From CAJPSE01 sp963514535 (GTDB lineage Bacteria > Synergistota > Synergistia > Synergistales > Aminobacteriaceae): a stretch of 9,603 nt of DNA. Under the pieces are notes generated by a model that saw nothing but the letters and a program-made list of their open reading frames with translations, was not told where the DNA came from and made no database searches. The stretch spans positions 1-9,603 of the forward strand of contig CAUPUB010000090.1 in the NCBI GenBank assembly GCA_963514535.1, written 5' to 3'. The position numbers and the translations under genes were made by a program. Positions within the stretch are counted from its first letter, which is position 1. Every line of letters starts with the position of its first letter. This document shows positions 1 through 5,894 of this stretch, piece by piece.

Positions 1-13
1 ATCGTTTCGGCCG

Positions 14-424
14 TTATTCGCTTTTCTCGTTTTCGCCCTGTTTCGAGTGGCGGGTTTTCCACCAAATGAGGTATCCGGCAATGCATGCCGAGAAGACGAA
101 CCCTTCCTTTGCCAGTTCCGGTTTCAGGAAGGCAAAAATAAAGCCCGACAGTGCTATGCCGGCTGTCCCGATCTGCCCTAGGAGCCCGAAGATGAAGAGT
201 ATCCGCAGCTGCATCCTTGCCGTCTTCAGGCCCTCCCGATCCATCCAGATGATGTGGTCTTGGTTGGCTTTTGCGAAGTCTATAATGTCGCGTGCCGCGC
301 CGGGGCATATTTTTTCATACTTCGCCATATCCTCGGGGCGAGGCAAGGGCCCTTCGTAAAGGGAGGCTGCACCGGCAATCCCTATGGAAGTCATCTGCTT
401 CTGTTGATCCTGCTGCTTGCTCAT
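14..424 (-). CDS. DUF2335 family small membrane protein
   Basis: This 136-residue protein matches the DUF2335 pattern. It has a soluble N-terminal part with the phrase YEGPLPRPEDMAKYEKICPGA (about residues 22-42), then a charged helix. Two hydrophobic segments follow (about residues 72-98 and 103-120), then a short polar tail ending in a run of Lys, Glu and Ser. It is probably an inner-membrane protein with two spanning helices; the molecular function of the family is not established. I chose the ATG at 424-422 because it overlaps the stop of the upstream gene as ATGA and has GGAG six to seven bases before it. In-frame ATGs at 439 and 505 would lie inside the upstream gene. DUF2335 proteins are, as I recall, often found in phage-like or other accessory regions, but nothing else here shows a prophage. 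The family call is fairly sure; the role is unknown. Confidence 0.8.
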   Translation of the reverse strand: MSKQQDQQKQMTSIGIAGAASLYEGPLPRPEDMAKYEKICPGAARDIIDFAKANQDHIIWMDREGLKTARMQLRILFIFGLLGQIGTAGIALSGFIFAFLKPELAKEGFVFSACIAGYLIWWKTRHSKQGENEKSE

Positions 425-663
425 CCCGCTCTCCGGCATCCCAGCCGGTCCCGCTCGTAACGCATCATGGAATCCCGAAGAAGGGCGCCCACGTTGCGGA
501 AGCACGAGCCTAAGTCGGCCTGAGAATATCGGACAATGCTTGTTTTGGGGTCAATAACCCTTTCGTCCACAATCTTTTGCATGCGTTCTTTCATTGCTGC
601 AGCGTCCAGGTCAAAAAAGGTCTCGGGGATGACGTCTGCGATTCGCATTTCTCTGATTCGCAT
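421..663 (-). CDS. hypothetical protein, 80 aa, upstream partner of the DUF2335 gene
   Basis: I do not recognise this protein. It is 80 residues long, soluble and charged, with no signal peptide or membrane segment. The middle is helical in character (DLDAAAMKERMQKIVDERVID) and the C-terminal half is rich in Arg (MMRYERDRLGCRRAG). The start is well supported: AGGAGGTG at 678-671 lies seven bases before the ATG at 663-661. The first ten residues are a visible duplication (MRIRE then MRIAD) caused by a 15-bp tandem repeat, so a second ATG lies at 648-646, but it is too far from the ribosome binding site. The stop overlaps the start of the DUF2335 gene by ATGA, which implies translational coupling and a shared role. 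Confidence 0.65.
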   Translation of the reverse strand: MRIREMRIADVIPETFFDLDAAAMKERMQKIVDERVIDPKTSIVRYSQADLGSCFRNVGALLRDSMMRYERDRLGCRRAG

Positions 664-669
664 TTCTCT
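640..669 (-). repeat. 15-bp perfect tandem duplication spanning the start codon
   Basis: The unit GATTCGCATTTCTCT (plus strand) occurs twice back to back, at 640-654 and 655-669. On the minus strand each copy reads AGAGAAATGCGAATC and so carries an ATG. The unit is five codons long, so the reading frame of the 80-residue gene is preserved. Only the upstream copy keeps the correct spacing to the Shine-Dalgarno sequence. Confidence 0.9.
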
Positions 670-683
670 TCACCTCCTAGACC

Positions 684-692
684 ATTTTATCA
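684..692 (-). promoter_or_regulatory. candidate extended -10 promoter for the 80-aa/DUF2335 pair
   Basis: On the minus strand the sequence reads TGATAAAAT, a TGn extension followed by a five-of-six match to TATAAT. No good -35 is visible at 16-18 bases. The predicted start site would fall close to the AGGAGGTG ribosome binding site, giving a very short leader, so this is only a candidate. Confidence 0.3.
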
Positions 693-804
693 CCCTGGAT
701 CAGAACGCATACCCCCCGCGCCCCATCTGCTTGTTTCCCATCTGCTCCTCTGCCCTCTTTGGCATTCTCTTGACGGTTCCCCGAGGACGGCATAAATCAG
801 AAGA

Positions 805-813
805 TGCTATAAT
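805..813 (+). promoter_or_regulatory. extended -10 promoter for the alanine/glycine symporter gene
   Basis: TGCTATAAT is a perfect TATAAT preceded by the TGn extension. There is no good -35 at 17 bases. A TTGACG lies at 770-775 but is 32 bases away; it could instead pair with ATAAAT at 792-797 (16-base spacer) as a second promoter. The -10 sits in an 11-base near-palindrome, GCTATAATAGC at 806-816, so the opposite strand also shows TATTAT. The predicted start near 820 leaves a leader of about 150 bases before the ATG at 974. Confidence 0.55.
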
Positions 814-819
814 AGCCTT

Positions 820-973
820 GTTGCTGTTTTTTTTCTTGTTTATTTTTAGAAATTTCAGCTCTGGAGAAGGGGGGAATGATTGCGGCGGAGCACCCGAACC
901 TTTTATTGCGGCGTCTTGTGGGAGCAAAGTGTATTCCTGGATCGGACTGCGGTGGGAGAGAGGGGAAAATGTC
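820..973 (+). promoter_or_regulatory. long 5' leader of the symporter gene, content uncertain
   Basis: No gene is seen between 664 and 973. The part downstream of the promoter starts with a T-rich stretch (about 818-848, including T8) and then becomes G-rich. It holds a 9-bp direct repeat, ATTGCGGCG, at 879-887 and 905-913. Scattered matches to glycine riboswitch conserved segments can be picked out: CTCTGGAGA at 859-867, GGAGCAAAG at 921-929 and CCTGGATCGGACTG at 936-949. The closing P1 pairing is not convincing. The ribosome binding site for the symporter is the AGAGGGG run ending at 965. Confidence 0.3.
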
Positions 974-2392
974 ATGGCGGAACCTACAACATTGATGGAA
1001 AAGATCATGCACTACAACAGCATCGTCAACGGGTTTGTCTGGGGAACCCCTATGCTCTGTCTTCTGGTGGGAACGGGCGTATACCTGACAATCATTCTGG
1101 GGATGCCCCAGCTGCGCTATTTTTTCCTTTCTTTGAAAGAGGTGTTCGGGAGGAGGGCCGCTCAGAAGGCCGAGGGGGACAAGTCCATCTCCTCCTTCGC
1201 GGCTCTGGCGACAGCGATGGCCGCCACCGTGGGCACGGGCAACATCGCCGGCGTGGCCACCGCGCTCCACCTGGGGGGCCCAGGGGCCCTGTTCTGGATG
1301 CTGGTATCGGCGTTCTTCGGCATGTGCACCAAGTTCTCCGAGGTGGCCCTGGCCGTCCATTTCCGCAAGAAGGACGAGCACGGCGACTGGCGCGGCGGGA
1401 CGATGTACATCCTCGAGCATGGCGCAGGGCAAAAGTGGCTTGCGATACTCTTCGCCCTGTTCGCCTTCCTGGCCTCCTTCGGCATCGGAGCGGCGGTCCA
1501 GGCCAACTCCACGGCTGAGGGGCTCTCGTTGGGATTTGGAGTGGACCCGCTCTACAGCGGCCTCGTTCTGGCCGCCCTGGTCGCCATGGTTATCATCGGA
1601 GGCCTGAAGAGCCTCTCCACCGTGACCACCTACCTGGTTCCCTTCATGGCCGTCTTTTACGTTATATGCTCCATCTTTGTCCTGGGAAAGAACGCGCAGC
1701 ATATCCCGGGCGCCATCGCATCCACACTGAAGTACGCCTTCAGTGATCCCATGGCACTGCCGGGCGCCCTGGCCGGATGGTCCGTAAGGCTGGCCGTGAC
1801 CAAGGGCATCGCCCGGGGCGTGTTCTCCAACGAGACCGGGCTCGGCTCCGCCCCCATGGTGCACGCCACGGCCAACGTCGACCACCCCGCGCGCCAGGGG
1901 CTTTACGGCATCTTCGAGGTCTTCATGGATACGATCGTGATCTGCTCCATGACGGCGCTGGTCATCATGACGACGGAGAGTCTTACGGGACAGCCGGATC
2001 TAACGGGATCCCAGCTGACGCTCTATGCCTTCGAGGCGGGACTTGGGCCGGTGGTCGGAAAGTACGTGCTTTCGATCGGCCTCGCGCTCTTCGCCTTCAC
2101 GACCATCCTGGGATGGTACTGGTACGCCGAGACCGCGGCGACCTACCTCTTCGGCATCCGGTTCAAGCCCGTCATGAAGGTCATCTGGATCGGGCTGATA
2201 CTGATCGGCGCCGCGGGAGGACAGATCCTGGGGACGGGAGCGCAGGCGTTCCTGACGGAGTTGTGGGACCTTGCGGACACCCTGAACGGGCTGATGGCCA
2301 TTCCCAACCTCCTGGGGCTCCTGCTCCTGTCGGGCGTCTTACGCAAGGTCATCAAGGATTTCGACCTCAAGAGGAAGAACGGGGAGTTATAA
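974..2392 (+). CDS. AGCS family sodium:alanine/glycine symporter
   Basis: This 472-residue inner-membrane protein imports alanine and/or glycine with sodium. It matches the amino acid carrier (AGCS, AlsT/DagA/AgcS) family over its full length. Family signatures seen are NGFVWGTPMLCLLVGTGVYLT (residues 19-39), ATVGTGNIAGVATA (84-97), GGPGALFWM (101-109), FGIGAAVQANS (169-179) and RGVFSNETGLGSAPMVHA (281-298). About ten to eleven hydrophobic segments are visible, as expected for the LeuT-like fold. The frame stays open far upstream, to 536, but the extension has no family similarity. The ATG at 974 with AGAGGGG eight bases before it gives the usual N-terminus. A terminator hairpin follows, then alr on the same strand, which fits a role in alanine supply. 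AGCS members differ in use of L-alanine, D-alanine and glycine, so exact substrate preference cannot be read from the sequence. Confidence 0.95.
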   Translation: MAEPTTLMEKIMHYNSIVNGFVWGTPMLCLLVGTGVYLTIILGMPQLRYFFLSLKEVFGRRAAQKAEGDKSISSFAALATAMAATVGTGNIAGVATALHLGGPGALFWMLVSAFFGMCTKFSEVALAVHFRKKDEHGDWRGGTMYILEHGAGQKWLAILFALFAFLASFGIGAAVQANSTAEGLSLGFGVDPLYSGLVLAALVAMVIIGGLKSLSTVTTYLVPFMAVFYVICSIFVLGKNAQHIPGAIASTLKYAFSDPMALPGALAGWSVRLAVTKGIARGVFSNETGLGSAPMVHATANVDHPARQGLYGIFEVFMDTIVICSMTALVIMTTESLTGQPDLTGSQLTLYAFEAGLGPVVGKYVLSIGLALFAFTTILGWYWYAETAATYLFGIRFKPVMKVIWIGLILIGAAGGQILGTGAQAFLTELWDLADTLNGLMAIPNLLGLLLLSGVLRKVIKDFDLKRKNGEL

Positions 2393-2421
2393 TAGCGATC
2401 GACGGAGCTTTTTTCCGAACC

Positions 2422-2450
2422 GGGGGAGCGTTCCGCGCTCCCCCTTTCGT
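2422..2450 (+). terminator. hairpin terminator between the symporter gene and alr
   Basis: A perfect 9-bp stem, GGGGGAGCG (2422-2430) with CGCTCCCCC (2436-2444), encloses the five-base loop TTCCG and is followed by TTTCGT. The stem is strong but the T-run is short, so termination may be incomplete and alr may still receive read-through. The ribosome binding site of alr lies only ten bases further on, so there is little room for a separate alr promoter after the hairpin. Confidence 0.65.
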
Positions 2451-2473
2451 ATAAGTTTCAGGAGGCGATTCAT

Positions 2474-3607
2474 GTGGCTGCTTTGTATTCGGGTTCACCA
2501 ACGCGCATGGAGGTTTTTACGGATGCCCTCCGTCACAACTTCGAGGTCGTCCGCTTCCTCGTCGGGCGGAAGCGGGACATCCTCGCGGTGATCAAGGCCG
2601 ACGCCTATGGCCATGGAGCCGTGAGGGCCGCCGAGATCTATCGCGAGCTCGGGTGCCGGCACTTCGCCGTCGCCCGCCTGTGCGAGGCCCTCGAGCTCCG
2701 CGAGGCGGGGATAACCGAGGACATCCTGATCCTGGGTCAGGAACCCGAGAGCTCCGCCAAGGCGGTAGTCGAGCATGGCCTGACCTGCGCCTGCGCGGAG
2801 CTCTCCTTTGCCCGGGAGTTGAGCCGTGAGGCCGCCTCGAGGGGCAGGCGGGCAAAGGTGCATATCAAGGTGAACACAGGCATGGGGCGGCTGGGTTTCC
2901 TGCCCGAGGACGTGGGACGGGCCGCGGAAGAGCTGTTCTCCCTTCCGGAGCTGGACGTCGAGGGTGCGTTCACCCATTTCGCCGTCGCCGACGAGGAGAG
3001 GCGCGATTATACCGACATGCAGTTCGAGCGGCTCGGGAAGGCCCTGTCGCTCCTGGAGGAGAAAGGACGGATCCTACGTATGCGCCACGCCTGCAACAGC
3101 GCGGGAATCCTGAGCCACCCCGACAAGTACCTCGACGCCGTCCGGCCCGGGATCATGCTCTACGGCGCCTCGCCCGTCAAGCGGCTTCCCGAGGCGGTGA
3201 CGCTCCGTCCCACCTTCGCCTTCAAGAGCGCGGTCGTGTCCCTTCACGACGCAGCGCCCTCCAGCGGCATCGGCTACGGACTGCGCTACATCACGAGAGG
3301 ACACGAGCGCATCGCCATCGTCCCGGTGGGCTACGCCGACGGATGGAGCCGGACCCTCTCCGGGAAGGTCTCCGTCCTGATCCGCGGGCAAAGATGTCCC
3401 GTGGTTGGGACTATTTGCATGGACCAGATGATGGTGGATGTCACGGACCTGGACCATGTGGAGCTGGGGGACGAGGTCGTCCTGATCGGACGCCAGGGCG
3501 AGGCCGAGATCACCCTGCAGGAGATCGCCGAGCTCCGGGGGACGATCCCCTACGAGATCCCTCTGTCCTTTTCACGGCGGGTTCCCCGAGTGTACCTCCA
3601 GGGTTAG
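2474..3607 (+). CDS. alr: alanine racemase
   Basis: This 377-residue cytosolic PLP enzyme interconverts L- and D-alanine, supplying D-alanine for peptidoglycan. The PLP lysine is K41 in AVIKADAYGHG. The second catalytic base should be Y268 in GIGYG. Other matched family residues are K132 (equivalent to the carbamylated lysine) and R139 in HIKVNTGMGRLG, R224 in AVRPGIMLYG, and M316 in GTICMDQMM. The order is the usual N-terminal TIM barrel (to about residue 240) and C-terminal beta domain, and the length is normal. The start is GTG at 2474, eight bases after AGGAGG (2460-2465); the ATG at 2472 is in another frame. The gene lies 81 bases after the symporter gene on the same strand, which suggests linked alanine uptake and racemisation. 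No clear terminator of its own is seen downstream. Confidence 0.97.
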   Translation: MAALYSGSPTRMEVFTDALRHNFEVVRFLVGRKRDILAVIKADAYGHGAVRAAEIYRELGCRHFAVARLCEALELREAGITEDILILGQEPESSAKAVVEHGLTCACAELSFARELSREAASRGRRAKVHIKVNTGMGRLGFLPEDVGRAAEELFSLPELDVEGAFTHFAVADEERRDYTDMQFERLGKALSLLEEKGRILRMRHACNSAGILSHPDKYLDAVRPGIMLYGASPVKRLPEAVTLRPTFAFKSAVVSLHDAAPSSGIGYGLRYITRGHERIAIVPVGYADGWSRTLSGKVSVLIRGQRCPVVGTICMDQMMVDVTDLDHVELGDEVVLIGRQGEAEITLQEIAELRGTIPYEIPLSFSRRVPRVYLQG

Positions 3608-3660
3608 CCAAAAATCGAGACAGAGACGACGGAGTGAGTATCATGGCACGGTCATCCTCG

Positions 3661-3689
3661 AAAATAAAACCTCATGCCCAGGCCATGAG
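3661..3689 (-). terminator. likely intrinsic terminator of galE
   Basis: On the minus strand, 18 bases past the galE stop, CTCATG (3689-3684) and CATGAG (3676-3671) form a 6-bp stem around a seven-base loop. The tract GTTTTATTTT follows immediately. The T-rich tail is good and the stem modest. Only the minus strand has the T-run, so it would serve galE and not alr. Confidence 0.6.
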
Positions 3690-3690
3690 C

Positions 3691-3720
3691 GGTACGGGAA
3701 GCCTCCTCAATCCCCGTACC
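3691..3720. repeat. 8-bp inverted repeat around the galE stop codon
   Basis: GGTACGGG (3691-3698) and CCCGTACC (3713-3720) are perfect inverted copies separated by 14 bases. The galE stop codon (3709-3707) lies in the loop. Together with the adjacent terminator stem it makes two hairpins in a row at the end of the galE message, possibly helping transcript end formation or stability. Confidence 0.6.
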
Positions 3721-4696
3721 CGTCCGGGTGGCTGCGGTGCCAGTTCCACGCCGTCGCGACGATATCCTCCATCCTGGTGACGCGCGGGGTCCAGCCCAGG
3801 ACCTTCTTTGCCCTCGTGCTGTCGGCCACCAGCCGCGCCGGGTCGCCCGCACGGCGCGGCCCCACCTCCACGGGAATCGCATGGCCCGTCGCGGTGCGGG
3901 CCGCCTCGACCATCGCCCTCACCGAGTACCCGTCGCCGCTGCCCAGATTGAAGATTCCACCCTCCCCGCCGCTGCGAAGGTGATCCAGAGCCCGGAGGTG
4001 CGCGTCGGCCAGGTCGGAGATATGGATGTAGTCCCGGATGCAGGTTCCGTCTGGCGTGGGGTAATCGTCCCCGTAGATCGTGACGTGCGTCCGCCGTCCC
4101 AGGGGAACCTGGAGGATGATGGGTACCAGGTGCGTCTCGCACCGGTGATCCTCGCCGATGCTGCCGTCCTCGCGCGCACCCGCCACGTTGAAGTAGCGCA
4201 GCGAGACGTACCGGATGCCGTGCCGCAACCCCACCCAGTGCATCATGCGCTCCATCATCCGCTTGGTCTCGCCGTAGGGGTTGGTGGGCAGGGTCTCGTC
4301 GTCCTCCAGGATGGGGACGCGTTTCGGCTCACCGTAGACCGACGCGGAGGAGGAGAACACGATCCTGTCCAGACCGTGCCGCTCCATCGCCTCCAGCAGG
4401 ATCTGCATCCCGTACACGTTGTTGTTGAAGTACCGGAGCGGCCGCTCGACGCTCTCACCCACCAGGGAGCAGGCACAGAAGTGAACGACCGCCTCCAGGG
4501 AATGTGCGTCCATGATCCTGTCCAGCAGCGCCGCGTCACGGACGTCGCCCTCGTAGAAGGGCACGGACCCCGGCAGCGCCGCCCGGTGTCCGGTCCAGAG
4601 GTTGTCCAGCACCACCACGCTCTCGCCCCGGTCCAGCAGGGCCCGCACGTTATGGGAGCCGATGTAGCCGGCCCCACCGCAGATCAGAACGGACAT
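3707..4696 (-). CDS. galE: UDP-glucose 4-epimerase
   Basis: This 329-residue NAD-dependent extended short-chain dehydrogenase interconverts UDP-glucose and UDP-galactose in the cytosol (Leloir pathway and sugar nucleotide supply). The N-terminal NAD-binding motif is GGAGYIGSH (residues 7-15), with the acidic DNL at 31-33 after the second strand. The catalytic residues are S117 in FSSSASVYG, Y141 and K145 in NPYGETK. Further family marks are RYFNVAGA (167-174), the sugar-binding HLVPII (189-194), IYGDDYPTPDGTCIRDYIHISDL (207-229) and the C-terminal RRAGDPA (281-287). The usual HFAG/HFAA after strand four is HFCAC here (residues 72-76), a small oddity. The start is supported by GGGAGG six bases upstream. 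The gene follows the MglB-type gene by 41 bases on the same strand, so the two are probably co-transcribed, linking galactose binding with galactose interconversion. Confidence 0.96.
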   Translation of the reverse strand: MSVLICGGAGYIGSHNVRALLDRGESVVVLDNLWTGHRAALPGSVPFYEGDVRDAALLDRIMDAHSLEAVVHFCACSLVGESVERPLRYFNNNVYGMQILLEAMERHGLDRIVFSSSASVYGEPKRVPILEDDETLPTNPYGETKRMMERMMHWVGLRHGIRYVSLRYFNVAGAREDGSIGEDHRCETHLVPIILQVPLGRRTHVTIYGDDYPTPDGTCIRDYIHISDLADAHLRALDHLRSGGEGGIFNLGSGDGYSVRAMVEAARTATGHAIPVEVGPRRAGDPARLVADSTRAKKVLGWTPRVTRMEDIVATAWNWHRSHPDGYGD

Positions 4697-4737
4697 GAAT
4701 GGCCTCCCAGAAGTCCAGCGGGCATCGGGCTGCCCAC

Positions 4738-5778
4738 CTACATAAACCTTTTGTAATTCTCGGCCGTGACCTTCATATAGGGAATCCAGATGTACTTCCC
4801 GTCGGTCACCTCGTAGCCGACGTTCTCCTTGTTGACCGCCCTGCCCTGCGCAGCCGCGAAGGCAACCTGGACCGCGGCGGCCCCAAGGTTTCGGGCGTCG
4901 TTCAGCACCGTGCCCAGCAGGGTGCCCTTGCCCATGGCCTCCAGAGCCAGCGCTATGGCGTCCACGCCCACCACGGGGATGTACTTCGAGGCATCGCCCA
5001 GGTTATAGCCCTCGGCCCTCAGCGCGTTGATGGCGCCCAGCGCCATGTTGTCGTTGTTCGCCAATATGGCCTCGACCCGGTCCAGCCCTACGGAGGTGAT
5101 GAAGCCCTTCATCCTCTCGGCGCCCTGGGTCCTGTCCCAGTTGGCCGTGTCGCAGCCCAGCTCCTCGACCTCAAACCCGCCGTCCTTCATCGCCCTGACG
5201 GAGAACTCCGTGCGCAGGCTGGCGTCCTGGTGCCCCTCCTCGCCGCACAGCATGACGTACTGGATTTTGCCATCCCTGTTCCTGTCCGCCTCGGGGTGAT
5301 TCTTGAAATACTCCACAATCAGCTCGCCCGACAGCCTCCCGGAATCCTCGGCGTGGGCGCCCACGTACCAGGCCTTATCGTAGGACTCCAGGACCTCCGC
5401 ACTCGGTTCGCGATTGATGAAGACGATCGGCAGGCCTACAGCCCTGGCCTTCTCCACGGCTGACGCAGCCATCATGCGATCCACGGGGTTGACGATCAGC
5501 ACCTTGACGCCCTTGTTGATGAGGGTGCTCACCTGGTCGTCCTGGATCGACTGCCGGTTTTGCGAGTCCAGCACCTCCAGCTCGCCCCCCAGCTTCTTCA
5601 TCTCCAGAACCATGCTCCTGCGCACACCCTTCATGAAGGTGTCCTCGAACCTGTAGATACAGACACCGGCCAGTACGTCCGCCGCCATGGCTGTGCCCGC
5701 CGCGCAAAACACACAAAACACACAAAAAACGAGCAGCCCCGCCGCCGAAAACAGCCAACCTCTCCCCTTCATTTTCAT
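4738..5778 (-). CDS. mglB: periplasmic glucose/galactose-binding protein (MglB type)
   Basis: This 346-residue exported solute-binding protein of the Peripla_BP_4 type is close to E. coli MglB along its full length. The signal peptide runs from about residue 1 to 32 (MKMKGRGW, a Cys-rich hydrophobic core, then AMA before ADVLAG). Every sugar-contact position of E. coli MglB has its counterpart: D46, F48, N122, H183, D185, R189, W214, N242, D273 and N293. The calcium loop is also kept: D165, N167, D169 and Q173 in DRNRDGKIQ, with E236. I chose the ATG at 5778 because AGGAGGG lies eight bases before it; an upstream in-frame ATG at 5856 would add a non-signal extension. In E. coli MglB feeds the MglA/MglC transporter and the Trg chemoreceptor. 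Neither mglA nor mglC is next to it here; galE follows at 41 bases. Glucose or galactose binding is well supported, the transport partner unknown. Confidence 0.92.
   Translation of the reverse strand: MKMKGRGWLFSAAGLLVFCVFCVFCAAGTAMAADVLAGVCIYRFEDTFMKGVRRSMVLEMKKLGGELEVLDSQNRQSIQDDQVSTLINKGVKVLIVNPVDRMMAASAVEKARAVGLPIVFINREPSAEVLESYDKAWYVGAHAEDSGRLSGELIVEYFKNHPEADRNRDGKIQYVMLCGEEGHQDASLRTEFSVRAMKDGGFEVEELGCDTANWDRTQGAERMKGFITSVGLDRVEAILANNDNMALGAINALRAEGYNLGDASKYIPVVGVDAIALALEAMGKGTLLGTVLNDARNLGAAAVQVAFAAAQGRAVNKENVGYEVTDGKYIWIPYMKVTAENYKRFM
5705..5727 (-). repeat. 9-bp tandem repeat inside the MglB-type signal peptide
   Basis: The plus-strand unit CAAAACACA occurs at 5705-5713 and 5714-5722, with a partial third copy (CAAAA) at 5723-5727. 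On the coding strand it encodes the repeated tripeptide Val-Phe-Cys in the hydrophobic core of the signal peptide. Because the unit is three codons, copy-number change would lengthen or shorten the core without a frameshift. Confidence 0.75.
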
Positions 5779-5843
5779 TACAAAATCCCTCCTGACAATC
5801 GTCTGCAGCCCTTGCCGAACCGCAAAAAATACAAAGTACCGAT

Positions 5844-5863
5844 CCGGGCAGCCCACGGCCCGG
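5844..5863 (-). terminator. weak hairpin between the exported-protein gene and the MglB-type gene
   Basis: CCGGGC (5844-5849) and GCCCGG (5858-5863) form a 6-bp stem with an eight-base loop. On the minus strand a T-rich stretch (TTTGTATTTTTTG) comes only after about eight further bases, so the geometry is not that of a classical terminator. The 116-base gap (5779-5894) otherwise holds the AGGAGGG ribosome binding site of the MglB-type gene and no promoter I would defend. Confidence 0.25.
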
Positions 5864-5894
5864 AGAAAATCTGGAAAATCAGGGGATCAGGAAA

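Noticed and set aside
536..973. In-frame N-terminal extension of the symporter reaching back to an ATG at 536
   Set aside because: The extension is not like AGCS proteins, crosses the promoter and T-rich leader, and overlaps the divergent 80-aa gene. The ATG at 974 has a ribosome binding site and gives the normal family N-terminus.
797..1885. Long open frame (362 codons) on the minus strand opposite the symporter gene
   Set aside because: It is antisense to a well-conserved gene, has a low-complexity Gly/His/Arg-rich translation with no recognisable motif, and is typical of GC-rich shadow frames.
3728..5463. Long plus-strand open frames opposite galE and the MglB-type gene
   Set aside because: Both lie opposite genes with complete active-site or ligand-site motifs. 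Their translations show no domain and no ribosome binding site.
4738..5778. Lipoprotein signal in the MglB-type protein because of the Cys-rich signal peptide
   Set aside because: None of the cysteines is preceded by a lipobox (residue -1 is Phe), and a good signal peptidase I site, AMA before AD, follows.
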